From an uncultured Odoribacter sp. (GTDB lineage: Bacteria > Bacteroidota > Bacteroidia > Bacteroidales > Marinifilaceae): 7,910 nt of DNA. How positions within the stretch are numbered: position 1 is the stretch's first letter; the number at the start of each line of letters is the position of its first letter. Location: assembly GCA_905193145.1 (NCBI GenBank), contig CAJJNP010000157.1, forward strand, positions 1 to 7,910, read 5' to 3'. A program made the translations under genes and the position numbers. Below are positions 1 to 6,143 of the stretch, piece by piece. Below the pieces are notes generated by a model that saw only the letters and a list, made by a program, of their open reading frames with translations, made no database searches and was not told the origin of the DNA.

Positions 1-326
1 TTTTGCTTGCTAAAGAACTGGTAAACGATTCTGTATGTCATCTAGGTGTGATGGATATAGCCGTGAAAAGGAATGCTTATGGAACACAGATTGATAGCTT
101 CAAAGTGGACGTTAAGATTCCTGAGATAAGTGAGAATCCGGTGCCGCTGGTTTTTATCCGTGCTCCTTATATAACGGAAGTAAGAGGTAATGTAGAAGTT
201 TTATGTCGTGTGGATGATAACATTGTTGCAGCACGTGAAGGTAATATGCTGGCCACTTCTTTCCATCCAGAATTGACAGAGAATTCTGCTTTTCATCAAT
301 ATTTTGCAGACATGTGTAAAAAATAA
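1..326 (+). CDS. pdxT: PLP synthase glutaminase subunit PdxT, 3' part (5' end outside window)
   Basis: C-terminal 107 or so residues of the class I glutamine amidotransferase that releases ammonia from glutamine for the PdxS subunit of the deoxyxylulose-5-phosphate-independent pyridoxal 5'-phosphate synthase, in the cytoplasm. Family hallmarks visible: HLGVMDI followed by V-RNAYG-Q--SF, then FIRAPYI, then SFHPELT near the end. In the SFHPELT segment, His (codon 264-266) and Glu (270-272) are the expected members of the Cys-His-Glu triad; the nucleophilic Cys should lie just left of the window. The reading frame is open to base 1 and a TTG at 3-5 falls inside the conserved region, so it is not a start. 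The stop is TAA at 324-326. In this family pdxS usually sits next to pdxT, but that side is not visible. Its transcript should end at the hairpin that directly follows. Confidence 0.93.
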   Translation, partial: LLAKELVNDSVCHLGVMDIAVKRNAYGTQIDSFKVDVKIPEISENPVPLVFIRAPYITEVRGNVEVLCRVDDNIVAAREGNMLATSFHPELTENSAFHQYFADMCKK

Positions 327-358
327 ACGAAGTAGCTTTAAGCTACTTCGTTTATTTT
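320..358. terminator. Bidirectional rho-independent terminator between pdxT and prfB
   Basis: A perfect 18-bp inverted repeat (arms 320-337 and 341-358) closes on a 3-base loop. The GC-containing core is CGAAGTAGCT/AGCTACTTCG and the outer part is A-rich on one side and T-rich on the other. Each strand therefore has a hairpin followed by U residues: plus for pdxT, minus for prfB. The hairpin overlaps both stop codons (pdxT TAA 324-326, prfB TAA 357-359), so the two convergent genes share one compact end. Confidence 0.88.
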
Positions 359-1470
359 ATTCTTGAGCTCCGAATTCCATCAAATATGCTTTGATAAAAG
401 CATCGATTTTTCCATCCATAACGCCTCCTACATCCGAAGTTTGGTAATTGGTTCGGTGGTCTTTAACCCGGCGGTCGTCAAATACATAACTGCGTATTTG
501 AGAGCCCCACTCTATTTTTTTCTTGTTGCTTTCAATTTTTTGCTGTTCTGCCATACGGCGTTGTAATTCCATATCATAAAGCATGGAGCGCAGCAAGCGG
601 AGAGCATTTTCACGATTGTCCAATTGCGAGCGGGTTTCTGTGTTTTCGATCAATATTTCACGGACTTCTCCGGTATCCGGATCTTTGTAATTGTATCGCA
701 GACGGACTCCGGTTTCCACCTTGTTTACGTTCTGACCTCCGGCGCCTCCTGAACGGAATGTGTCCCAACTGATATCTGCCTGATTTATGGCAATTTCGAT
801 TGAGTCGTCTACCAATGGTGTGACAAATACAGAGGCAAATGAAGTCATTCGCTTACCTTGGGCATTGAATGGGGAAACTCTCACTAATCGGTGTACTCCA
901 TTTTCGCCTTTAAGATATCCATATGCGAAATCTCCTTCTAGCTGCATGGTCACGGTTTTGATGCCGGCTTCATCTCCTTCTTGTAGGTTGCTTACTGTTA
1001 GTTTATACCCATGAGCTTCTGCCCAGCGCATATACATTCGCATCAGCATGGAAGCCCAATCCTGACTTTCTGTACCTCCAGCTCCTGAGTTGATTTTTAA
1101 TACACAACTCATTTGGTCGGCTTCGCCTTGAAGCATATTCTTAAGCTCCAGATTCTCTACCAGCTCAATTGTTTCTGCATAGTGAGCATCTACTTCTTCT
1201 TCTGTGGCTTCGCCTTCTTTGGCGAATTCAAACAATACATTTAAATCTTCCACAGAGCGAGTGACAGCTTCACAACCTTCAATCCAGCCTTTTAACTCGC
1301 GGACCTTTTTCATCACCTTCTCTGCATTTTTTGCGTCGCTCCAAAAATCCGGTGCCTGAGTCCGCATTTCTATCTCTTCTAATTCTATCTTTTTGCGGTC
1401 GATGTCAAAGATACCTCCTCAGAGCGCCACCGCGTTCTTCAACTGACTTCAGTTGATCTATTGTAATCAT
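357..1470 (-). CDS. prfB: Peptide chain release factor 2 (RF2), made by programmed +1 frameshift
   Basis: RF2 recognises UAA and UGA stop codons in the ribosomal A site and triggers peptidyl-tRNA hydrolysis. The long open part (1406 down to TAA at 357-359) contains the RF2 anticodon-like tripeptide SPF (about residues 199-201 of the full protein) and the catalytic GGQ (about 244-246) in SGGAGGQNVNK. It also has the conserved GGTESQDWASML segment and WGSQIRSYV. The first 21 codons lie in another frame, starting at ATG 1470-1468 (MITIDQLKSVEER...) and ending ...LRRYL at an in-frame TGA (1407-1405). Skipping one T there joins the frames (…RRYL-D-IDRKK…) and gives about 370 residues, close to E. 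coli RF2 (365). An ATG at 1500-1498, abutting the upstream stop, is an alternative start adding 10 residues. I prefer 1470 because it matches the family N-terminus and has an AT-rich leader. The gene follows the DUF2723 gene with no terminator between, so cotranscription is likely. Confidence 0.95.
1404..1419 (-). promoter_or_regulatory. RF2 programmed +1 frameshift (recoding) site
   Basis: Read on the minus strand, AGG AGG TAT CTT TGA C matches the classic prfB recoding signal. An internal Shine-Dalgarno-like AGGAGG (1419-1414) lies three bases before the slippery CTT (1410-1408), followed by a TGA stop with C after it (1407-1404). In known prfB genes, low RF2 lets peptidyl-tRNA-Leu slip from CUU to UUU and continue in the +1 frame, while abundant RF2 terminates at UGA. 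This gives autoregulation of RF2 level. Here the frames join exactly and the downstream product aligns with RF2, so I infer the same mechanism. Confidence 0.95.
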
Positions 1471-1500
1471 ATACTGGTATTTGTTGTTAAAATTAATCAT

Positions 1501-4500
1501 TTATCTCCCGGAATCAGCGGGCACGGCAGCCGATTGAGGCTGGGCCGTGCGCAATAATGCCGGATTATAAATACTTTCTACTTTGTTTTTTATCTTGTGT
1601 GCCAGCTCTTTCTGTCCGGCTCCCATAGCAATTTCAAACAGCATCTGGATGACACGCATGCTGATGTTTTCTTCCTGCTGTATTCCTGCTGTATTTGCAA
1701 ATTTAGGTGACAGAGAATTGGTGTATCTCAACATTTGGTAGTTGTTTTCTGCCAATTCCAACAGCAGATGATTTGCTTTTTCCGTAGCTCCCAATGTGTA
1801 ATACAATGGAATGTAATTCAGTAGGGTATTGTCTACCGGTACTTGAGTGATAGGGAGCTCTTCCATACATTTGTCCAAAACTGCAATTGCTTTTTCAGGC
1901 TTGCCTTCGGCATGTAATTGTTCCGCAAGGCGCAGGAATGTATTACGATATTTCATGACGGCAATTGTATTGTCGTGGAAATAATCGATGTTTACTTTTG
2001 GATCTTTGATATTTCCCCATTCGAACTTATTCATTAAGTTGTCATAGAGAATATCCGAGTCAATCCGACCATAATCCATGAAGCCTGTATCTTTTGTTTC
2101 AAGTGGAACCAGACGATACGCTGCGCCTTCCAACTGGAAATATTTTTCCAAGCCGAGATAAGCCTCTGTGCCCATACCTACACCAAAGTAGATCGGACGT
2201 TCCCAGTTGGCATTGGCGATGATATCCAGCACCATTAATTGTGATTTGTTTAAGAAGTTGCCTTTTAAATCAAGTGGCAGTTCTTTCAAAATCTTATTGG
2301 CGTTTTCTGGTTTGACGATTCCATTTGCCACTACTTTAGCTGAATCTACCGGAATAATCAATCTACGTGTCGGTATATAATCGATAGGCTCGGAATATCC
2401 TGTCAGTTTGGTTTGTGGTAAATCACTGGCAACAAATTCCATTACCTCTTTCAGTGTGGCTTGTTTATAATGTTCGACAATGGCCACTTGGTCTCTGATA
2501 CCTTCGCGATATTGGTTTCGTTTGAATGAAATGGGCACAGCAGGAGTCTCGTAAGCCTGACGTTTTAATTGGTCGATATACCAAGAGCCAAGCAACAGAC
2601 TTAAATTCACGATTCTTACATCCCGGCGATACCCCTCTACTTCCTGGGCATACCACAAGGGGAATGTGTCATTGTCTCCGTAGGTAAAGAGTATGGCATT
2701 GGGGGCACATGAATTCAAATAATTCTTTGCATGAGCGACAGTTGCGTAACGTCCGGCACGACTGTGGTCATCCCAGTTTTGTGCAGCCATGTTCACCGGA
2801 ACTGCGAAAAGGCATACGATTGTCACGGCAACAGCTGTCTGGGCTGTATTGGCTTTCTTCAGTTTCGAATTGAGGAATTCCCAAATGGAAAGCACTCCCA
2901 AGCCAATCCAGATAGAAAAGGCATAGAACGAACCTGCATAGGCATAGTCCCGTTCGCGTGGTTCCATCGGAGGTTGGTTCAGGTAGACAATAATGGCAAT
3001 ACCGGTTAGGACAAAGAGCATCATGACAATGGAGAAGTCCTGTTTGCCTGTGCGTCCTTTGCGATACTGATAGAACATGCCTAACAGACCTAAAATAAAG
3101 GGAAGCATATAATATTTATTATACCCTTTTTCAGACTTCAGTGTATCAGGTAATTCATCTTGATTTCCGAGGCGGATTTCATCAAGGAATTTGATACCGG
3201 TAATCCAGTTTCCGTGGGTAATTTCTCCATTTCCTTGGATATCATTCTGCCGGCCGGAGAAGTTCCACATAAAATAGCGCCAATACATGTGTCCCAATTG
3301 GTAGTTGAAGAAATATTGCAAGTTATTTCCAAAACTGGGACGGGTGATTGATTCACCGTTTACCGTGTAGGTCGGTCCGTTGTTTTTACCTCCCCAAGCC
3401 TGATATTGTTGAGGGTAATAAGGACGTGAACTGCTGTGCATTCGCGGGAAAATGCCGCAGAAGCGCTTGTCATATTCTAGTTTTTGCTTATGTCCTATTA
3501 CATCATATACACCGGTTTCTTTGTTTTGGTAGTAGATAGGTTCTCCGTCTTCGTAAGCTACGACAGGTGCATTATAATAGGCTCCATACAGGAGCGGAGA
3601 GTCTCCATACTGTTCGCGGTTAATATAGGATAACAGTGAGAAAACATTATCCGGACTGTTCTCGTCAATGATGGGGTCGCTTAACGAGCGGATAACAACC
3701 ATTGAATAAGAAGAATAGCCAATTAAAATGACCATAAAACAAGTGAGGATGGTATTCCATATCGGCATTCCTTTTTTTAATGTATAGCGAATACCCCAAG
3801 TCAATGCACCGATAATAAGCAGTACATATACGACAACTCCGGTGTTGAATGGCAGACCCATGCCATTGACAAATACCAGTTCAAACCAGCCTGCTATTTT
3901 GATGACGCCAGGAATCAGCATAAAGTTGACAAAGCCAAGAATCACCAGAGATAACAATCCGGTTTTGACAATACCTCTTGGAGTCGGTTTGTATTTCTTG
4001 AAATAGTAAACAAATACAATAGCCGGTATAGCCAGCAAGTTCAGCAAGTGTACTCCGATGGAGAGTCCAACCAAGTAGGCGATAAACACCAACCAGCGGT
4101 TGGCATACGGCTCGAATGCGACATTCTCCCATTTCAAAATGGCCCAAAACACGATGGCTGTAAATAGCGATGACATGGCATAAACCTCGCCTTCAACGGC
4201 CGAAAACCAAAAGGTGTCGGTGAATGTATAAGTTAATGAGCCGATTAAAGAGGCTCCTAAAATGGCAAACATTTGTCCTAAAGTCATCTCTTCACCTTCT
4301 TTTACGACAATTTTCCGAGCCAAGTGGGTAATGGACCAAAATAGGAATAGAATAGTAAATCCTGAACACAATCCCGACATGTAATTAATCATCAGAGCCT
4401 GCGTATCCGCTGAGGGAGCAAAAATGGCAAACAGCCGGGAAATAATCATAAATAAAGGTGCTCCGGGAGGGTGCCCCACTTGCAATCCGACAGATGTAGC

Positions 4501-4650
4501 TATGAATTCACCGCAATCCCATAGGCTGGCTGTCGGTTCAGCCGTGAGGATATACGTAAGGCTGGCAATAACGAATGCAACCCATCCGGTTACACGGTTA
4601 ATGAGCCTAAAGCTTAGATTTGGATGGTCTTTTATAGTGTACATATTCAT
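1501..4650 (-). CDS. DUF2723 family GT-C/protein-O-mannosyltransferase-like membrane protein
   Basis: Large (1049-residue) polytopic inner-membrane protein of the DUF2723 type. By eye, about ten hydrophobic segments lie between residues 21 and 320, then an extracytoplasmic-looking loop (about 320-510, rich in Tyr/Asn/Gln), then about four more segments (512-622), then a soluble tail from about 624. The first loop carries WDCGEF (44-49) followed by GHPPG (59-63), where the acidic pair is placed as in GT-C glycosyltransferases. Further motifs are EGEVYAMSS (153-161) and PPMEPRERDYAYAG (560-573). The tail contains a YGDNDTFPLWY segment (657-667) and a helical, TPR-like stretch around 890-1000 (…EQLHAEGKPEKAIAVLDKCMEEL…). 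The family is thought to transfer sugars from lipid carriers, perhaps in Bacteroidota protein O-glycosylation; donor and acceptor here are unknown. The start at 4650 has a second ATG two codons later (4644). The leader has no good Shine-Dalgarno. It is first gene of a probable operon with prfB. Confidence 0.88.
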   Translation of the reverse strand: MNMYTIKDHPNLSFRLINRVTGWVAFVIASLTYILTAEPTASLWDCGEFIATSVGLQVGHPPGAPLFMIISRLFAIFAPSADTQALMINYMSGLCSGFTILFLFWSITHLARKIVVKEGEEMTLGQMFAILGASLIGSLTYTFTDTFWFSAVEGEVYAMSSLFTAIVFWAILKWENVAFEPYANRWLVFIAYLVGLSIGVHLLNLLAIPAIVFVYYFKKYKPTPRGIVKTGLLSLVILGFVNFMLIPGVIKIAGWFELVFVNGMGLPFNTGVVVYVLLIIGALTWGIRYTLKKGMPIWNTILTCFMVILIGYSSYSMVVIRSLSDPIIDENSPDNVFSLLSYINREQYGDSPLLYGAYYNAPVVAYEDGEPIYYQNKETGVYDVIGHKQKLEYDKRFCGIFPRMHSSSRPYYPQQYQAWGGKNNGPTYTVNGESITRPSFGNNLQYFFNYQLGHMYWRYFMWNFSGRQNDIQGNGEITHGNWITGIKFLDEIRLGNQDELPDTLKSEKGYNKYYMLPFILGLLGMFYQYRKGRTGKQDFSIVMMLFVLTGIAIIVYLNQPPMEPRERDYAYAGSFYAFSIWIGLGVLSIWEFLNSKLKKANTAQTAVAVTIVCLFAVPVNMAAQNWDDHSRAGRYATVAHAKNYLNSCAPNAILFTYGDNDTFPLWYAQEVEGYRRDVRIVNLSLLLGSWYIDQLKRQAYETPAVPISFKRNQYREGIRDQVAIVEHYKQATLKEVMEFVASDLPQTKLTGYSEPIDYIPTRRLIIPVDSAKVVANGIVKPENANKILKELPLDLKGNFLNKSQLMVLDIIANANWERPIYFGVGMGTEAYLGLEKYFQLEGAAYRLVPLETKDTGFMDYGRIDSDILYDNLMNKFEWGNIKDPKVNIDYFHDNTIAVMKYRNTFLRLAEQLHAEGKPEKAIAVLDKCMEELPITQVPVDNTLLNYIPLYYTLGATEKANHLLLELAENNYQMLRYTNSLSPKFANTAGIQQEENISMRVIQMLFEIAMGAGQKELAHKIKNKVESIYNPALLRTAQPQSAAVPADSGR

Positions 4651-4692
4651 AATAAGGATAATTTTCCTGTTTCAAATTGCGTAAAATGCTGC

Positions 4693-4700
4693 CAAATATA
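4693..4700 (-). promoter_or_regulatory. Bacteroidota -7 element for the DUF2723-prfB transcript
   Basis: On the minus strand 4700-4693 reads TATATTTG, an exact fit to the Bacteroidota -7 consensus TAnnTTTG. It lies 42 bases before the ATG at 4650, implying a leader of roughly 35 bases. The matching -33 TTTG is poor: only a T-rich stretch (TTTT at 4720-4717) sits near the expected spacing, so the promoter may be weak or helped by another factor. Confidence 0.55.
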
Positions 4701-4759
4701 CGCATATATGGCGAATAAAACACGAAAATAATTATTTTACCCAATTTTTCTTCATTTTG

Positions 4760-4790
4760 TTTGCAGATTAAAAAAATGCTCGTATCTTTG
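4760..4790 (+). promoter_or_regulatory. Promoter of the tRNA operon
   Basis: TTTG at 4760-4763 and TATCTTTG at 4783-4790 are separated by 19 bases. This matches both elements and the spacing of the Bacteroidota housekeeping promoter (-33 TTTG, -7 TAnnTTTG). The first tRNA starts 27 bases after the -7 element, so the 5' leader to be processed is short, about 20 bases. It points away from the DUF2723 promoter in the same 167-base spacer. Confidence 0.8.
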
Positions 4791-4817
4791 CACCCGTCAA
4801 TAACGACACATCCACCT

Positions 4818-4888
4818 TGTCCCATTGTGTAATGGCAGCACAGCAGGTTTTGGTTCTGTCAGTCTAGGTTCGAATCCTAGTGGGACAA
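4818..4888 (+). tRNA. tRNA-Gln (anticodon TTG)
   Basis: A cloverleaf can be drawn by hand. The acceptor is TGTCCCA/TGGGACA (4818-4824 with 4881-4887). The D arm has a GTG/CAC stem, the anticodon stem GCAGG/TCTGT has two G-U pairs, and the seven-base loop TTTTGGT puts TTG at 34-36. The T arm is CTAGG-TTCGAAT-CCTAG, and the discriminator is A (4888). CCA is not encoded, so it must be added after transcription. First of three tRNAs from one promoter; it would read CAA and, by wobble, CAG codons. Confidence 0.95.
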
Positions 4889-4900
4889 CAAAGAGTGGAT

Positions 4901-4984
4901 GCCCAAGTGGTGAAATTGGTATACACGCTAGTTTCAGGTACTAGTGGCTTCACGGCCGTGTAGGTTCGAGTCCTATCTTGGGCA
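4901..4984 (+). tRNA. tRNA-Leu (anticodon CAG)
   Basis: Class II tRNA of 84 bases with a long variable arm. The acceptor is GCCCAAG/CTTGGGC (4901-4907 with 4977-4983). The anticodon stem CTAGT/ACTAG encloses loop TTCAGGT, giving anticodon CAG, which reads CUG. The variable arm has a GGC/GCC stem, and the T loop TTCGAGT lies between GTAGG and CCTAT. The discriminator is A (4984), as expected for leucine tRNAs. No CCA is encoded. It lies 12 bases after tRNA-Gln, consistent with one precursor transcript. Confidence 0.95.
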
Positions 4985-5016
4985 CATTTAAAGTTCTTCA
5001 TTGCAAGATTGGATTT

Positions 5017-5100
5017 GCCCAGGTGGTGAAATTGGTATACACGCTACTTTGAGGTGGTAGTGGTCGAAAGGCTGTGCAAGTTCGAGTCTTGTCCTGGGCA
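5017..5100 (+). tRNA. tRNA-Leu (anticodon GAG)
   Basis: Second class II leucine tRNA, 84 bases. The acceptor is GCCCAGG/CCTGGGC (5017-5023 with 5093-5099). The anticodon stem CTACT/GGTAG (one T-G pair) encloses TTGAGGT, giving anticodon GAG for CUC/CUU codons. The discriminator is A (5100) and CCA is not encoded. Its D-arm region is identical to that of the preceding tRNA-Leu over 24 bases (5023-5046 versus 4907-4930), while anticodon and variable arms differ. It sits 32 bases after the previous tRNA and 23 bases before the terminator stem. Confidence 0.95.
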
Positions 5101-5123
5101 CAAAGATAACATTTCCAATACGT

Positions 5124-5153
5124 AAAGACGCTGTTTTTCAGCGTCTTTTTTTG
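5124..5153 (+). terminator. Rho-independent terminator of the tRNA operon
   Basis: A perfect 10-bp stem AAAGACGCTG/CAGCGTCTTT (5124-5133 and 5139-5148) with a five-T loop is followed by a T run. It lies 23 bases after the last tRNA and ends the plus-strand transcript. Confidence 0.93.
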
Positions 5154-5192
5154 TTTTATGATGTTTCCGAAAAGGCGGGAAATATCATAAAA
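5154..5192. repeat. Second long inverted repeat directly after the tRNA terminator
   Basis: Arms 5154-5168 and 5178-5192 pair over 15 bp with a single G-T wobble (5163/5183) around the loop GAAAAGGCG. On the plus strand it is followed by A residues rather than T residues, so it is not a standard terminator in that direction. On the minus strand the outer pairs are A-T and it is also followed by A-rich DNA. It could be a back-up transcription barrier, a stable 3' structure on a read-through RNA, or a chance AT-rich palindrome. The rest of the spacer to 5338 holds no gene that I can see. Confidence 0.6.
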
Positions 5193-5279
5193 AAGGTCTA
5201 CATTTGGGTCTCCATAAAAATTGCGATATGACGGTAACTTTTATTTTCTTGTTTTATACTTTTTAATGTTTCTTTTCTT

Positions 5280-5313
5280 AAAAAAGAGAACACCGCAATA
5301 GATGTCCTCCTCT
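5280..5313 (-). terminator. Possible weak terminator of hicAB
   Basis: On the minus strand, starting 26 bases after the hicB stop, AGAGGA (5313-5308) can pair with TTCTCT (5290-5285) with one G-T wobble. A few extra pairs form across a three-base bulge, and a run of T (5285-5280) follows. The stem is weak and the call is tentative. Confidence 0.3.
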
Positions 5314-5338
5314 CAAATTATCATCTTAAATCCGATAA

Positions 5339-5737
5339 CTACACCAGTCGGAGATTCATGAATTCCTTCCCCAATACATGTATTCCGTCTTCAATCCTCT
5401 TCAATTGTGCCTCCGAAATATACGTTCCGCCGCTCCTGTACTGCCTCATCAGTGCCTCATTGATCCCCAGATATCTCGCCAATGCACTCACATTAATCAT
5501 ACTGTAATACTCGAACAGTGATGCCACGTCAAACCGGAACACCGGATCCTCTTCTAATCCTGCCGGCAACGGCAACCCTGCCTCTCTGCATGCCTCCGCA
5601 GTCTCCTGCATCGAAGTGAAGAAATCATCCTTTGCCTCTGCTACTGTACCTCCCGTACCAATTAAAGACAATCCCTCGCAATCCGTATTGTAGGCAATAT
5701 AACTCCCATCTTTTTGTTTTTCAATAGATACATTCAT
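5339..5737 (-). CDS. hicB: HicB-type antitoxin with C-terminal helix-turn-helix
   Basis: 132-residue protein with the two-part HicB layout. An N-terminal partly degraded RNase H-like fold (about 1-58: MNVSIEKQKDGSYIAY…GTGGTVAEAKDDF) would bind and block HicA. An XRE-like helix-turn-helix (about 82-126: NVSALARYLGINEALMRQYRSGGTYI…LKRIEDGIHVLGKEF) would bind the operon's own promoter. It starts 33 bases after the hicA stop, the usual toxin-first hicA-hicB order, and was probably cotranscribed. The start at 5737 is the first Met before the conserved beta strand and has an AT-rich leader without a Shine-Dalgarno. The stop is TAG. GC is locally high (58% by my count over 5521-5580) against very AT-rich flanks, which fits an acquired module but is weak evidence. 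The functional assignment comes from family resemblance and gene pairing. Confidence 0.87.
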   Translation of the reverse strand: MNVSIEKQKDGSYIAYNTDCEGLSLIGTGGTVAEAKDDFFTSMQETAEACREAGLPLPAGLEEDPVFRFDVASLFEYYSMINVSALARYLGINEALMRQYRSGGTYISEAQLKRIEDGIHVLGKEFMNLRLV

Positions 5738-5770
5738 AACTATATTATTTAGATAATTTGTGAAATCAGA

Positions 5771-5953
5771 TTAAAACCCGATTTCACTTTTCAGTTTTTT
5801 CATCAATCCCGGTCGCACCTCCTGTGACCAGTGCCGCTCCAGCAAAATGACTTTCCCGGTCTCCTTGTGCACGTAAATATCATGCCGGCTTCCATGTTTC
5901 AGGAAAACAAAACCGTGTGCCACCGCTTTCTTCTTCATCTCATTCCAGTTCAT
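5771..5953 (-). CDS. hicA: HicA-type toxin (mRNA interferase)
   Basis: 60-residue basic protein with the small double-stranded-RNA-binding-like HicA layout. An N-terminal helix (NWNEMKKKAVAHGF) leads to the conserved glycine-serine-X-histidine stretch HGSRHDIYVH, in which His24 is the likely catalytic residue. A strand with ERH (39-41) and a C-terminal helix (GLMKKLKSEIGF) follow. Members cleave mRNA in the cytoplasm and are neutralised by HicB. I chose ATG 5953-5951: the frame is open upstream to 6019, but that stretch (MFTYITKMLYIC…) lacks family similarity and contains the promoter, whose -7 element lies at 5992-5985. The leader is A-rich without a Shine-Dalgarno. The stop is TAA at 5773-5771. 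No key residue appears to be missing, so the toxin looks intact. Confidence 0.85.
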   Translation of the reverse strand: MNWNEMKKKAVAHGFVFLKHGSRHDIYVHKETGKVILLERHWSQEVRPGLMKKLKSEIGF

Positions 5954-5974
5954 GAACTCTGTGTTTTTATTTTT

Positions 5975-6028
5975 TTTCACTCTACAAATATATAGCATTT
6001 TCGTAATATATGTAAACATTTCACTCTA
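5975..6028 (-). repeat. Paired 10-bp direct repeats bracketing the hicAB promoter (candidate HicB operators)
   Basis: TAGAGTGAAA occurs exactly twice on the minus strand: at 6028-6019, just upstream of the -33 element, and at 5984-5975, directly abutting the -7 element and covering the likely transcription start. The two copies are 44 bases apart start to start, about four helical turns, so they face the same side of the DNA. HicB proteins with a DNA-binding domain repress their own operons. These repeats are therefore the best candidate sites, by inference only. Confidence 0.5.
5985..6016 (-). promoter_or_regulatory. hicAB promoter
   Basis: On the minus strand TATATTTG (5992-5985) is a perfect Bacteroidota -7 element. 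TTTA (6016-6013) lies 20 bases upstream and differs from the -33 TTTG at one base. Transcription would start near 5978, leaving a leader of about 25 bases before the hicA ATG at 5953. Both elements are bracketed by identical 10-bp repeats, probably operator sites. Confidence 0.7.
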
Positions 6029-6143
6029 TTTTTCTTTCAATTTTTTTTCAATTCTGTCGGCAGGAGATAGAAATTGGGAGTGAGCAGCACTATTAATTAC
6101 CGTAGGAAAGACCGATAATGGTTATTGTGCCGGCTGTGATTTA

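Noticed and set aside
787..1014. Plus-strand open frames opposite prfB and the DUF2723 gene
   Set aside because: They are antisense shadows of well-supported genes, with no protein family resemblance and no promoter or start signal.
5954..6019. N-terminal extension of HicA to a Met codon at 6019
   Set aside because: The extension contains the hicAB -7 element and one repeat, has no family similarity, and would start upstream of the predicted transcription start.
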